From Comamonas halotolerans (GTDB taxonomy: Bacteria; Pseudomonadota; Gammaproteobacteria; Burkholderiales; Burkholderiaceae_C), in contig NZ_JASAUZ010000073.1 of NCBI RefSeq assembly GCF_030162935.1, positions 1 through 64,000 of the forward strand: a stretch of DNA of 64,000 nucleotides. The letters run 5' to 3'. Positions 40,253 to 50,670 of the stretch are shown here, one piece after another (the stretch's first letter is position 1; each line of letters opens with the position of its first letter). The position numbers and the translations under genes were made by a program. The notes under the pieces were generated by a model, which saw only the letters and a list, made by a program, of their open reading frames with translations, was not told the origin of the DNA and ran no database searches.

Positions 40253-40744
40253 ATGAAACACATTATTGCCGTGCTGCTCGAAAACGAGCCCGGAGCCTTG
40301 TCCCGTGTGGTTGGCCTGTTTTCGGCCCGCGGCTACAACATTGAATCACTCACGGTTGCACCGACAGAAGATGCCTCGCTGTCTCGCATGACTATCCAGA
40401 CCACAGGGTCGGATGACATCATTGAGCAGATCACCAAGCACCTGAACCGCCTGATCGAAGTCGTGAAAGTGGTGGATCTGACTGAAGGTGCTTACACCGA
40501 GCGAGAGCTCATGATGGTGAAGGTGCGCGCCGTAGGCAAGGAGCGCGAAGAGATGAAACGCATGGCGGATATTTTCCGCGGTCGCATCATCGACGTCACT
40601 GAGAAAAGCTACACGATTGAACTCACCGGTGATCAGTCCAAGAACGATGCGTTCCTGCAGGGCATTGATCGCTCGGCGATTCTGGAAACCGTCCGCACTG
40701 GTGCTTCGGGCATCGGACGTGGCGAGCGCATTTTGCGTGTCTGA
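40253..40744 (+). CDS. ilvN: Acetolactate synthase, small (regulatory) subunit
   Basis: Regulatory subunit conferring valine feedback inhibition, 163 aa. An N-terminal ACT domain (KHIIAVLLENEPGALSRVVGLFSARGYNIESLTV) is followed by the ALS_ss C-terminal domain. ATG 40253 follows AGAGGAA. It lies 169 nt after ilvB and 80 nt before ilvC in the same direction. The name ilvH is equally used for this gene. Confidence 0.95.
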   Translation: MKHIIAVLLENEPGALSRVVGLFSARGYNIESLTVAPTEDASLSRMTIQTTGSDDIIEQITKHLNRLIEVVKVVDLTEGAYTERELMMVKVRAVGKEREEMKRMADIFRGRIIDVTEKSYTIELTGDQSKNDAFLQGIDRSAILETVRTGASGIGRGERILRV

Positions 40745-40812
40745 GGGCTATTTGCCGCTTACACTGATTTTTAAGAACGTTTTACATACCCCATATACCA
40801 AACGGGAAATAA

Positions 40813-41841
<1,029 letters not shown>

Positions 41842-41883
41842 TGCGTGTGTCGTCCTAAGTCCCGAATCAGGGGCTGAAAGCTG

Positions 41884-41916
41884 AAGGCCACTGTGCAAGC
41901 AGTGGCCTTTTTATTT
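41884..41916 (+). terminator. ilvC terminator
   Basis: AAGGCCACTG (41884-41893), loop TGCAAG, CAGTGGCCTT (41900-41909), then TTTATTTG. Confidence 0.88.
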
Positions 41917-42042
41917 GTGGTGTTGATCAGCGACAGCGATACACTGGTATTCATACAGCCACGAATGTGGCTTGCGTAAAATACTATGGTTTTAATAGCT
42001 GCTCGCCATGTTGGATGAGGCAGCGTACTGGAGGTGCATTTC

Positions 42043-42879
42043 ATGCATGACAGCAATGACGCCAAAACGGGCGACAACGGCGTGGTGATTCGTAAGCGCC
42101 GCAAAGGCATTTACATCCTGCCCAATCTGTTTACGTTGGCAGCGTTGTTTGGTGGCTTTTATGCCATTGTGATGGCGATGAACGGTCGCTTTGATCTGGC
42201 CGCCATTGGCGTGTTCTGTGCGATGGTGCTCGATAGCCTGGATGGCCGCGTAGCGCGGATGACCAACACGCAAAGTGCGTTTGGTGAGCAAATGGACTCG
42301 TTGTGCGACATGGTGTCATTCGGAGTGGCGCCCGCATTGGTGGCCTATGAATGGGCGCTCAAAGGTTTGGGGCGCTGGGGCTGGATTGCCGCATTTGTGT
42401 ATTGCTCATGCGCGGCCCTGCGCTTGGCGCGTTTCAATGTCAACACCGGTGTGGTGGATAAACGCTGGTTCCAAGGACTGCCTTCGCCTGCGGCGGCAGC
42501 TTTGGTGGTCGGCTTTATGTGGGTGCTCAATGACTACGGCGTAGTGCGTGGCGAGGACGGCCTGCTGACTTGGGTGCAGATGATGTGGGTCATGTTCTTC
42601 CTGACGCTGTATTCAGGCTTGACGATGGTCACCAACGTGCCTTTCTACAGCTTCAAAGATGTCAACATGAAGCGCAGCGTGCCCTTTGCCGTGATCATCT
42701 TGATCATGCTGGGCATTGCCGTCATCAATATCCACACTCCCACGGTGCTGTTTGCTGTTTTCGCTATTTATGGCTTTAGCGGCTATGCGGTTTATGTGGT
42801 GCGCAAGGCCAAAGGTCAGCAAACCAGCGTGATCAGCACATCCAAAGATGAGCCCGAGGAACGTGGTTTGCACCACTAA
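42043..42879 (+). CDS. pssA: CDP-diacylglycerol-serine O-phosphatidyltransferase
   Basis: Makes phosphatidylserine, precursor of phosphatidylethanolamine, in the membrane. It is 278 aa with about seven hydrophobic segments and the CDP-alcohol phosphotransferase motif in LDSLDGRVARMTNTQSAFGE followed by MDSLCDM. ATG 42043 has GGAGG 8 nt upstream; an in-frame GTG at 42034 overlaps that site and is unlikely. Location between ilvC and leuA is typical for this family of bacteria. Confidence 0.92.
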   Translation: MHDSNDAKTGDNGVVIRKRRKGIYILPNLFTLAALFGGFYAIVMAMNGRFDLAAIGVFCAMVLDSLDGRVARMTNTQSAFGEQMDSLCDMVSFGVAPALVAYEWALKGLGRWGWIAAFVYCSCAALRLARFNVNTGVVDKRWFQGLPSPAAAALVVGFMWVLNDYGVVRGEDGLLTWVQMMWVMFFLTLYSGLTMVTNVPFYSFKDVNMKRSVPFAVIILIMLGIAVINIHTPTVLFAVFAIYGFSGYAVYVVRKAKGQQTSVISTSKDEPEERGLHH

Positions 42880-42911
42880 GTAAAAACGCGGAAATGTTTT
42901 TTGAAAAACTG

Positions 42912-42920
42912 TGCTAGAGT
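42912..42920 (+). promoter_or_regulatory. Extended -10 promoter element before leuL
   Basis: TGC-TAGAGT resembles an extended -10. Its end lies 7 nt before the leader peptide ATG, so transcription would begin at that ATG. No good -35 was found. Confidence 0.4.
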
Positions 42921-42927
42921 CGCCTGC

Positions 42928-42984
42928 ATGCAAAACCTGTCGCTAGCCCTACTACTAACTTTCATGTCCAACGGGCAGAACTAG
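42928..42984 (+). CDS. leuL: leuA leader peptide (attenuator)
   Basis: Short open frame of 18 codons: MQNLSLALLLTFMSNGQN, then TAG. Five of 18 residues are Leu, including three in a row, and four of the five use the codon CTA, normally rare in such genomes. An intrinsic terminator begins 29 nt after its stop, and leuA follows. This is the layout of a transcription attenuator in which ribosome stalling at Leu codons, when charged tRNA-Leu is scarce, prevents termination. No ribosome site is seen before the ATG. Confidence 0.78.
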   Translation: MQNLSLALLLTFMSNGQN

Positions 42985-43013
42985 TAGCGCGCGCGTACAA
43001 CACCCTACTTCCC

Positions 43014-43050
43014 AGGCCCGTAGCTTCCAGCGACGGGCCTTTTTGCTTTT
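43014..43050 (+). terminator. leuA attenuator terminator
   Basis: AGGCCCGT (43014-43021) pairs with ACGGGCCT (43033-43040), followed by TTTTGCTTTT. It lies between the leucine-rich leader and leuA. Confidence 0.8.
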
Positions 43051-43104
43051 AAGGGTTGCTGGGAATCAGGCCAAATTTTCTTGAATCCACGAAAGAGAGC
43101 TCCT

Positions 43105-44778
43105 ATGTCGATGTTGCAGAACCCCGCAAGCAAGTACCAACCCTTTGTACCTGTACGTCTGACCGATCGCACTTGGCCTGATGCCACAGTTTCCAAGCCA
43201 CCTGTCTGGTGCAGCGTGGACTTGCGTGATGGCAACCAGGCTTTGATCGAACCCATGGATATCGAACGCAAGATTCGCATGTTCGAGCAGCTTGTGAAGA
43301 TTGGCTTCAAGGAAATCGAAGTTGGTTTTCCCTCTGCGTCCCAGATTGAGTTTGACTTCATGCGCAAGCTCATCGAGGAAAAGCGCATTCCAGATGATGT
43401 GACCGTGCAAGTGCTGACCCAGGCGCGTGAGCACTTGATTCGCCGTACTTTTGAGGCTTTGGAAGGCGTGCCCCGTGCCATCGTTCACTTGTATAACGCC
43501 ACAGCTCCTGTGATGCGTCGTGTGGTGCTGAACATGAGTGAAGACGAAATCGTGGAATTGGCGCGCAGCAACGCGCAACTGTTCAAAGACATTGCGGCAG
43601 AGCATCCCGGCACCGACTGGACATTTGAATATTCGCCCGAGATGTATTCGGACACTGAAGTCGAGTTCTCCAAGCGCGTTGTTGATGCTGTCACTGACGT
43701 GTGGCAGCCTACGCCTGAGAAGAAGTGCATCATCAACTTGCCCACTACGGTGGAGCACTCCAGCCCCAATATTTTTGCGGACATGGTTGAGTGGACTCAC
43801 CGCAACCTCAAACGCCGCGATTCCATCGTTTTGTCGGTGCATCCACACAATGACCGAGGCACAGGTACGGCGACTGCAGAGATGGCGCTGTTGGCAGGTG
43901 CGGATCGGCTGGAGGGGTGCTTGTTCGGTAACGGTGAGCGTACCGGCAACCTCGATATCGTGAACGTGGCCTTGAATATGTACATCCAAGGTATCAACCC
44001 CGGTCTGGATTTCTCGGACATTGACGGTATTCGCGCCACAGTTGAGTATTGCAACCAGTTGCCAGTTCATCCACGCCATCCCTATGTGGGCGAATTGGTC
44101 TACACCTCTTTCTCGGGCTCGCACCAAGACGCCATCAAGAAGGCGTTCAGCGCGCGCAAGGATGGGGATGTTTGGGATATGCCATACCTGCCTATTGATC
44201 CTAAAGATTTGGGCCGCAGCTACGAAGCAGTCATTCGTGTGAACAGTCAGTCGGGTAAGGGGGGCATTTCTTACCTGCTTGAAGCAGAGTATGGTTTGCA
44301 ATTGCCTCGCCGCCTGCAAATCGAATTTTCGCAAGTGGTTCAGCATGAGATGGACACTCTGGGAACGGAGTTCGCAGCAGCTGACTTGTGGAAGATTTTC
44401 CGCAAGGAATTCGGCATGGATGTCTCGCAAGCACCTCAGTACCGCCTGGCTGAGGAAGATGGCGTAGTCACCATGGACGCCAAGTTAAATTGGGATGGTC
44501 AAGAGCGTATTTTGCAAGGCAAGGGTACAGGGCCTATCGATGCGTTTGTGCAGGCTTTATCACAAGCCACGGGTCGCAGCGTGCGCGTGATGAACTATTC
44601 CGAGCATGCAGTGGGCGAGGGGGCGAATGCCCAAGCTGTTGCATACGTAGAGGTGCGTGTGGATGACAGCCACTCTGTGTTTGGCGTGGGTATGGATGCC
44701 AACATAGTGTCTGCCTCTATTCGTGCCATTTTGTCGGGTTTGCGACGCGCGCCAGTTGCCCAAGTAGCTGCTGCGTGA
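43105..44778 (+). CDS. leuA: 2-isopropylmalate synthase
   Basis: First committed enzyme of leucine synthesis, condensing acetyl-CoA with 2-ketoisovalerate. It is 557 aa, the longer LeuA type. The catalytic HMGL-like domain has [13 protein letters not shown] with the metal-binding Asp and [13 protein letters not shown] with the His pair. The C-terminal LeuA dimer domain (about 430-557) gives leucine feedback control. ATG 43105 (GAGAG upstream) begins [15 protein letters not shown] leader peptide and terminator precede it. Confidence 0.95.
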   Translation: MSMLQNPASKYQPFVPVRLTDRTWPDATVSKPPVWCSVDLRDGNQALIEPMDIERKIRMFEQLVKIGFKEIEVGFPSASQIEFDFMRKLIEEKRIPDDVTVQVLTQAREHLIRRTFEALEGVPRAIVHLYNATAPVMRRVVLNMSEDEIVELARSNAQLFKDIAAEHPGTDWTFEYSPEMYSDTEVEFSKRVVDAVTDVWQPTPEKKCIINLPTTVEHSSPNIFADMVEWTHRNLKRRDSIVLSVHPHNDRGTGTATAEMALLAGADRLEGCLFGNGERTGNLDIVNVALNMYIQGINPGLDFSDIDGIRATVEYCNQLPVHPRHPYVGELVYTSFSGSHQDAIKKAFSARKDGDVWDMPYLPIDPKDLGRSYEAVIRVNSQSGKGGISYLLEAEYGLQLPRRLQIEFSQVVQHEMDTLGTEFAAADLWKIFRKEFGMDVSQAPQYRLAEEDGVVTMDAKLNWDGQERILQGKGTGPIDAFVQALSQATGRSVRVMNYSEHAVGEGANAQAVAYVEVRVDDSHSVFGVGMDANIVSASIRAILSGLRRAPVAQVAAA

Positions 44779-44966
44779 CGAGTATTTGAGCGGTCATTTG
44801 AATAATAAAAGCAAGTACCGCTCAGCTACTAACCTGCCGGATTATGAAATCCAGCTTGGATCCAAAAGACGGGGGGGAGGGCAAACTCAGATGCCTTATG
44901 TATTGTTTGCTCTCAAATAAATGCAAATGAGTGCTTTCTGCATGCTACTAACGGTAGAGGCAGGCC

Positions 44967-44972
44967 TATAAT
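44967..44972 (+). promoter_or_regulatory. Perfect -10 element before pbpG
   Basis: TATAAT, about 100 nt before the pbpG start. No good -35 at 17 bp. The RNA would meet the hairpin at 44990-45025 within the first 15-50 nt. Confidence 0.5.
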
Positions 44973-44989
44973 TTATGAATACCCGACTT

Positions 44990-45025
44990 AAAAGTCGCGC
45001 AATTTGGCTAATTGTGCGACTTTTT
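44990..45025 (+). terminator. Terminator-like hairpin in the pbpG leader
   Basis: AAAAGTCGCGCAAT (44990-45003) pairs with ATTGTGCGACTTTT (45011-45024), with one G-T pair, followed by T. It lies between a perfect -10 and the gene. Confidence 0.7.
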
Positions 45026-45071
45026 AGTGGATGACGGCACTCCCTTGTTGTTTGTTGCTCGGAGCACTTGC

Positions 45072-46226
45072 ATGCACCACCGATCCCCTTTTGCTTACCG
45101 TCGAATTGCCCATGCTCTGGCTTTTCTGACTCTAAGTTGTGCTCTGGCTTCTCCTGCCGCTTATGCAGCGAAGAAGGCTCCAACAAAAAAACCTGCTGCA
45201 ACAGCAGCAGCCTCCAAGGGTAAAAAAGTTAGCACCAAGGCCAAAGCAACTTCTACCAAGAAGGTTGTGGCACAAAAGGCAAGAAAACCTGCTGCCTCAA
45301 CTCGCAAGGCTGTGGCGTCGCGTAGCACCAAGGCCAGTGCCAAAGTTGCTCGTAAATCAACTGCTGCACGTGCTGTGGCAGCTGCAGCGGCAGGTGCTAC
45401 AGCTGTTGCTGTGGCCCGGCCTTCCTTTGGCCAAATGGCTGGCCTGCACCAGGTTTCTGATCCGCTGGACTTGAAGTCCAGTGTGGCGCTGGTGCTTGAT
45501 CAAGACACCAAAGAAGTGCTGTTGAGCAAAAACGACCATGCAGTGTTGCCGATTGCCTCCATCACCAAGTTGATGACGGGCTTGCTGATTGCTGAAGCAC
45601 AACTGCCGATGGATGAAATCATCACCATCACGCAAGACGATGTGGATACCGAAAAGCACAGCAGCTCGCGTTTGCGGGTGGGTACGCAGCTGACGCGTGG
45701 CGAAATGCTGCATCTGGCGCTTATGTCCAGTGAAAATCGCGCAGCGCACGCACTAGGCCGTACCTATCCTGGTGGTCTGCAGCACTTTGTTCAACTGATG
45801 AACAACAAGGCAAAGTTGCTGGGGATGAGCGAGACCCAGTATGTCGAGCCCACAGGTCTTTCCAGTCGCAACCAGTCCAGTGCACATGATTTGGCAACGT
45901 TGGTGAATGTGGCGCACGGCAATACTTTGCTGCGTCAGCTGTCAACTTCGCCGAGCCATGAAGTTGCGGTTGGCAACCGTGTGCTGCAATTCAACAATAC
46001 CAACAGTCTGGTCAAGAGCGATCGTTGGGATATCGGTCTGCAAAAGACTGGCTATATCTCAGAGGCTGGTCGTTGCTTGGTTATGCAAGCTGAAGTGGCT
46101 GGCCGTAAGTTGATCATGGTGTTTCTTGACTCCATGGGAAGATACAGTCGCCAAGGCGATGCAGAGCGTGTGCGCCATTGGGTGGAAACGCTGGGTGATC
46201 AGCGCATCATGTCTGCCAGCAAATAA
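45072..46226 (+). CDS. pbpG: D-alanyl-D-alanine endopeptidase, PbpG-like, with a Lys/Ala-rich extension
   Basis: Periplasmic serine peptidase cutting peptidoglycan cross-links, 384 aa. The signal peptide ends near ASPAAYA (about residue 32). A stretch of about 80 residues very rich in Lys, Ala, Thr and Ser follows (about 33-115), like histone H1 tails. The S11 peptidase domain then shows the three motifs SITK, SEN and KTG. The C-terminal DacA domain 5 is absent, as in PBP7. ATG 45072 has GGAG 7 nt upstream. Confidence 0.88.
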   Translation: MHHRSPFAYRRIAHALAFLTLSCALASPAAYAAKKAPTKKPAATAAASKGKKVSTKAKATSTKKVVAQKARKPAASTRKAVASRSTKASAKVARKSTAARAVAAAAAGATAVAVARPSFGQMAGLHQVSDPLDLKSSVALVLDQDTKEVLLSKNDHAVLPIASITKLMTGLLIAEAQLPMDEIITITQDDVDTEKHSSSRLRVGTQLTRGEMLHLALMSSENRAAHALGRTYPGGLQHFVQLMNNKAKLLGMSETQYVEPTGLSSRNQSSAHDLATLVNVAHGNTLLRQLSTSPSHEVAVGNRVLQFNNTNSLVKSDRWDIGLQKTGYISEAGRCLVMQAEVAGRKLIMVFLDSMGRYSRQGDAERVRHWVETLGDQRIMSASK

Positions 46227-46312
46227 GAGTTTTGCGGCGCTTTAGCTATTTGTGTGGGGCTGCGCTGGGGAAGACGGAAGGAAGGCCTGTAGCACCGTAA
46301 TTAATAGTCAAG

Positions 46313-46346
46313 AAAAAAGCCGCTCAATTGAATTGAGCGGCTTTTT
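46313..46346. terminator. Bidirectional terminator between pbpG and tRNA-Arg
   Basis: GCCGCTCAATT (46319-46329) pairs with AATTGAGCGGC (46331-46341), flanked by an A6 run and a T5 run. It serves pbpG on the plus strand and the tRNA on the minus strand. Confidence 0.88.
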
Positions 46347-46353
46347 GAATTTG

Positions 46354-46430
46354 TGGCGCGGCGTACTGGAATCGAACCAGTGACCCACAGCTTAGAAGGC
46401 TGTTGCTCTATCCAACTGAGCTAACGCCAC
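46354..46430 (-). tRNA. tRNA-Arg(TCT)
   Basis: A 77-nt cloverleaf on the minus strand. The acceptor stem GTGGCGT pairs with ACGCCGC, including one U-G pair. The D arm contains AGCTCAGTTGGATAGAGC. The anticodon stem ACAGC/GCTGT holds the loop CTTCTAA, giving anticodon TCT. The T arm reads CTGGTTCGATTCCAG. Discriminator G and CCA are encoded in the DNA. Confidence 0.96.
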
Positions 46431-46528
46431 CACTTTACTTTTGCATGAACTCCCTACCTTGGTTGGGCGGTGTCTAGCAACACCTCAATCATACCGTGCA
46501 TTAGGTATGGTTTCGGGCTTGCTGCTGT

Positions 46529-48289
46529 TTAGTCTTCTTCGAAAACGATTTGAGGCAGGGCGATCACGCGAGAGGTTTCGCTCAAATCATTCAAGATGCC
46601 CTGGCTGTAGAAGCTGAAGGGAGTGTCAGGCTCCAGCGCTGCAGCAGCCAAAAATGCCAGAGGCTGGTTCATGCTGACGTAGTAGCTGCCAGGGGGGGCT
46701 TCAAAGCTGTTGCGCACGAGGTTGACGCTGGAGGGCTTGGTATTGTCAACTGCGCTGGATTGGTAGGTCTCAACTTGCAGCGACGAAAGCTCGGCCACCT
46801 GCTGTACATACACACCCATCATGCCCAGGCGCTCAGTGGCTTGAACAGCGTTCGCTGAGAGCCAATAGCCGCATGGATTGCTGCGAGTGCGTGGAGCAGT
46901 GAAGTCCAGGGTACTGCTCCATGGGGCAGTTTTCTGAACAATTTGAGCGCTGCTTGCATCAATTAAAGTGACTTCACGATGCTCGCTACGAGGCTGGGCT
47001 TGGACAGTCATTGTGCTGCGGCAGGCGTGAGATGCCACATCGCGGGTCACAAAAGTGTTCACTTGGCGCAGGTCGGTCGCCCGTTGGGCAGCAGCTTCCA
47101 AGACCGTGGTCATGGCTTTGACATGGCTGTGTACACGGCGTTGCAAGTGGGTGCGGCCCAGGTCACTGCCGCGGCTGTTTGCTTCCAGGCTGGCAATATT
47201 CTTCAAGCTGGAGACATTCCGCAACGTGGTGGGCTCGATGGTGCCCATGGCAAAACCACCTTCTGCATTTTCACCCTGAGCTTCAAAGTTCCAGTCCACA
47301 CGCATACCAGCTTGTGTCAGCTGGCGGCTAACGGGCTGCTGCAACCATTCACGTGCAGCTTTGGTCACAAACTCATGACCATTCGGCGTGACTGCATATT
47401 GCAAACCCATGTCATTAGCGCGCACGGCATTAAACCGCTGCAGCGTGGGCTCAAGCGCGTCAAACTCCCCGGCGTCTAGCAAAACGCTGGGGCGGTAGTC
47501 GCGCGTCAGCTTGGCCAAAAAGCGCGCTTCTGGTGTTTTGAGAGATAGATGGTCAAAACGCAAATCGGTACCGTCGGCTGTGGAGGCTGTGCGATTGGCA
47601 AAACCATCTGGGTTGGTTCGTGGGACAAAGACGATGTTGATCTTATCGAGCAATGGTTCAAGCAAACCACCCGTACTTAACTCTTTGGCCAGCACCAGCA
47701 CGGCTTCAGTGGGCGCTGGGGCTGTGCCCTGTTGTCCGGCAACAATCATGACGGTAGGGCGACCACTCTCATCCAGTGCCATGGGAGTGATAGCTTTCGC
47801 CTTGGTCGCCACCAGTGCATAAATGGGTGTACCGCTTTGGGCATTGCCATTGTTGAGCAGGCCCAATTGGGGGGAGCTGTTGGGGCTTTGCTGACTGAGT
47901 TCGCCCAGCAGCTCTGCTAACTCGGTGTTGGTGGTGAAACTGCTGCGCCCATCGGAAAGGCCGGGCGTGCTGTAGCGGTCGCTAGGCTCAGGAAACAGTG
48001 CGGCGATAGCGGCACTGTAGGGGAGCGCTTCCAGGTAAGTGTTAGGTGCAACAGGTGTGACGCTGGCAGGTGATGTGCTCGGTGTTCCGCGCACAGGAGC
48101 TTGGGTCGTCGCAGATGGTGTCTGAGCGCGCGGCGCTGTCGACGAGGGCCATTCTGGAAGAGGCGTGCTGGAGCAGGCTGCCAGTGCCAGAGCGGAGCCC
48201 ATCAGAAGCCAGCGAGTGACACGAGAGGGGATAGCGTGACCTGGGCGTTCCAGATACGGCGCGAAGACAGGGGCGTAGGGCTTTGTCAT
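46529..48289 (-). CDS. M14 carboxypeptidase-like lipoprotein lacking the zinc motif
   Basis: Predicted lipoprotein of 586 aa with lipobox ALALAACSS (Cys about 39), a Pro/Thr/Ser-rich linker (about 40-80) and an M14-like fold. Recognisable parts are VMIVAGQQGT, EAVLVLAKELSTGGLLEPLLDKINIVFVPRTNPDGFANRTA, and YRPSVLLDAGEFDALEP. In active M14 enzymes the first region holds HxxE (often HGNEP), here replaced by GTAP. The DxHE-type motif reads DAGE. The protein may therefore be inactive or use other ligands. The start is uncertain, since the lipobox lies 39 residues in. Confidence 0.7.
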   Translation of the reverse strand: MTKPYAPVFAPYLERPGHAIPSRVTRWLLMGSALALAACSSTPLPEWPSSTAPRAQTPSATTQAPVRGTPSTSPASVTPVAPNTYLEALPYSAAIAALFPEPSDRYSTPGLSDGRSSFTTNTELAELLGELSQQSPNSSPQLGLLNNGNAQSGTPIYALVATKAKAITPMALDESGRPTVMIVAGQQGTAPAPTEAVLVLAKELSTGGLLEPLLDKINIVFVPRTNPDGFANRTASTADGTDLRFDHLSLKTPEARFLAKLTRDYRPSVLLDAGEFDALEPTLQRFNAVRANDMGLQYAVTPNGHEFVTKAAREWLQQPVSRQLTQAGMRVDWNFEAQGENAEGGFAMGTIEPTTLRNVSSLKNIASLEANSRGSDLGRTHLQRRVHSHVKAMTTVLEAAAQRATDLRQVNTFVTRDVASHACRSTMTVQAQPRSEHREVTLIDASSAQIVQKTAPWSSTLDFTAPRTRSNPCGYWLSANAVQATERLGMMGVYVQQVAELSSLQVETYQSSAVDNTKPSSVNLVRNSFEAPPGSYYVSMNQPLAFLAAAALEPDTPFSFYSQGILNDLSETSRVIALPQIVFEED

Positions 48290-48466
48290 AGTGCTGTAAA
48301 CCGCAGAAAACCAAGTGGTGATATGCCCGTGTGCACGGACATATCGCGTGGAGGCATTGAGCGCAGTGAAGGCATGTTAAGACACTGCACGGTTCAATGC
48401 TGTCAGCACAAGGCGCGAGCCTTGTCAAAAGTCAAAGCTTGCGCACAAGTGCTGAAGAGGTGAGGC

Positions 48467-50395
48467 TTAGCGGTTGAAGTTGCCGCCGCCACGACGATTG
48501 CCACCGCGGAAACCACCACCACTGTTGCCTCCGCTGTTACCACCTCGGAAACCGCCGCCGCCGCTGCGGCGTGGACGTTCCATCATCAGGTCAATGCTGG
48601 TACGGGTAGGGTCGGGTTGTCCGCCGCTGGTGCCTCGTGGGGTGCGCGAGACAGGGTTGCCCAATTGGGTGCCAAGGTGAGCGTTGGCACGGGGCTGCTG
48701 CTCGTCGAAGCGGCTGTAGCCTTCATCGCCATAAGAATGGCGGGGCTCGCGAGGTTGGCGAGGTTCGCGGGGCTCACGTGGAGGACGTGGTGCCTGGAAT
48801 TCATTGCCTCCTTGTGCGCCACGCGAAGTTTCACGTGAGGGGCGCTGGCGAGATCGGTTGTAGCCTTGACCACTACGGCGATTTTGTCCGTTTTGCTCAG
48901 GGCGTTCACGCTCACCACGTTCCATGCGAGGTGCATCCAGGCCATCATCGCGGGCTTCGAACGATGCCATTTGTGGGGTGTTGCGTGGAGCGCCACCTAC
49001 GCGTGCGGGGCGGCGCGAGCCGCTGCGGCGTGGGCCTTGACTTTCACCTTCCGGGGGGCTGGTGCCTTCACCACGGGGAGCTCGTTGTGAGCGGCCGCCG
49101 CTACGTTCTGTTTGCGCAGCCTTGGTCGTGCGGATGCGCTCCATCATCTCTTGGCGCGCAGCGCGTGCGGCTGCTTGCATCACTTCACGGCTTGGCGGCT
49201 TGCCAGCGCCACCCCAGATGGTTTGGCGGCCCATGGCAATCGGTTCTGCCTTTTCGCCTTCATCGGGGCCGAACTCTGCCATTGGCACGACAGGGATTTC
49301 CTGTTTGGTAAAGCGCTCAATCTCCATCATGAAGCCTTCTTCGTCCATGCAGACCAGGCTCACGGCATGTCCTTCTCGGCCAGCGCGGCCGGTGCGACCA
49401 ATACGGTGCACGTAGTCTTCCGGCACATTGGGGATTTCGTAGTTGACCACGTGTGGCAATTCATCAATGTCAATGCCGCGTGCTGCAATGTCGGTAGCAA
49501 CCAGTGCGCGCAACTCACCGGTCTTGAAACCAGCCAGAGCCTGTGTGCGTGCGCTTTGGCTCTTGTTGCCGTGCAATGCCATGGCCGTGACGCCGTTCTT
49601 GGTCAGAAACTCGGCCACGTTGTTGGCACCGAACTTGGTGCGCGTGAACACTAACACCTGGTTCCACTGGTTTTCATTGATGATGTGCAGCAAGACCTGC
49701 TTTTTCTTGGCACGGCCCACCGGATGGATGACCTGCTTGATGCGCTGCACCGTGGTGTTGCGAGGGGTGACCTGAATGCTTTCAGGATTCTTGAGCAAGC
49801 TGTTGGCCAAAGCACGGATGTCGTCGCTGAAGGTGGCAGAGAACAACAGGCTCTGCTTGTCTGCAGGCACCAAGGCCAGGACCTTTTTCACGTCATGGAT
49901 GAAGCCCATATCCAGCATGCGGTCGGCTTCGTCCAGCACCAGCATTTCCACATTGGACAGATCCATGAAGCCTTGTTGCTCCAGATCGAGCAAGCGGCCG
50001 GGGGTGGCCACCAAAACGTCCACACCCTTGTTGATACGGTCGATCTGCGGCTTCATGCCTACGCCACCAAAGATCACGGCGGTGGTGACATCCAGGTATT
50101 TGGCATAGGAGCGAATGTTCTCCTCAATCTGCGCAGCCAGCTCGCGTGTAGGCGTGAGGATCAGGGCGCGAATGCCGCCAGCAGGACGTGCTGTGCCGCC
50201 CTGCGTCAGGCGGTGCAGCATAGGCAGCGAGAAAGCGGCTGTCTTACCGGTTCCGGTCTGTGCTCCAGCCAGCAAGTCTTTGCCTGTCAGTACGGCAGGA
50301 ATAGCCTGTGCCTGAATCGGAGTCGGGTTTTCGTAGCCCTGTTCCAGCACGGCCTTCACGATGGCAGGTGCCAAGTTCAATTCTTCAAATGTCAT
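48467..50395 (-). CDS. rhlE: DEAD-box RNA helicase, RhlE type, with a long RGG-rich tail
   Basis: ATP-dependent RNA helicase of 642 aa. The motifs follow the normal order: Q motif [10 protein letters not shown], Walker [22 protein letters not shown] in [17 protein letters not shown], then [13 protein letters not shown] and [10 protein letters not shown]. After the helicase core (about 1-380) comes a long Arg/Gly/Pro-rich tail with FRGG and RRSGGGG repeats, likely RNA binding. ATG 50395 gives the usual [16 protein letters not shown] start; an ATG six codons upstream is also possible. Confidence 0.92.
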   Translation of the reverse strand: MTFEELNLAPAIVKAVLEQGYENPTPIQAQAIPAVLTGKDLLAGAQTGTGKTAAFSLPMLHRLTQGGTARPAGGIRALILTPTRELAAQIEENIRSYAKYLDVTTAVIFGGVGMKPQIDRINKGVDVLVATPGRLLDLEQQGFMDLSNVEMLVLDEADRMLDMGFIHDVKKVLALVPADKQSLLFSATFSDDIRALANSLLKNPESIQVTPRNTTVQRIKQVIHPVGRAKKKQVLLHIINENQWNQVLVFTRTKFGANNVAEFLTKNGVTAMALHGNKSQSARTQALAGFKTGELRALVATDIAARGIDIDELPHVVNYEIPNVPEDYVHRIGRTGRAGREGHAVSLVCMDEEGFMMEIERFTKQEIPVVPMAEFGPDEGEKAEPIAMGRQTIWGGAGKPPSREVMQAAARAARQEMMERIRTTKAAQTERSGGRSQRAPRGEGTSPPEGESQGPRRSGSRRPARVGGAPRNTPQMASFEARDDGLDAPRMERGERERPEQNGQNRRSGQGYNRSRQRPSRETSRGAQGGNEFQAPRPPREPREPRQPREPRHSYGDEGYSRFDEQQPRANAHLGTQLGNPVSRTPRGTSGGQPDPTRTSIDLMMERPRRSGGGGFRGGNSGGNSGGGFRGGNRRGGGNFNR

Positions 50396-50670
50396 TGTTG
50401 TCGATACGCCCATCCGGGCGCGGGGTATCAGCCTGTCGCAGCAACATACATGGTCGCCAAGCCAGTCGTAGGCAGATTAGATTCACAGGATTCGGGAGTA
50501 GGAATCGCTTGGGTTGGCGAGCCTTTTTCCCCAGCTGAATGCTGATGCCAAGGGGAAACTGGAGCCCCTAGCGGAACATATTGTCGCATGAGGAGATAAT
50601 CAACGGTTGGGGCGCTTGGAAACTGTGCGCTAAATTTTTATTTTTTTGACAAGAATTTGCTGACAAACAC

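Larger units (their letters stand above)
44779..45071 (+). other. Intergenic region between leuA and pbpG
   Basis: No gene is seen. A hairpin TGAGCGGT (44787-44794) with ACCGCTCA (44817-44824) follows leuA without a T run. A second hairpin pairs GGCAAAC (about 44880-44886) with GTTTGC (44905-44910). A perfect TATAAT (44967-44972) and a terminator-like hairpin (44990-45025) precede pbpG. Confidence 0.6.

Noticed and set aside
43066-44430. Open frame of 454 codons on the minus strand
   Set aside because: Antisense shadow of leuA; the leuA protein is complete and conserved on the plus strand.
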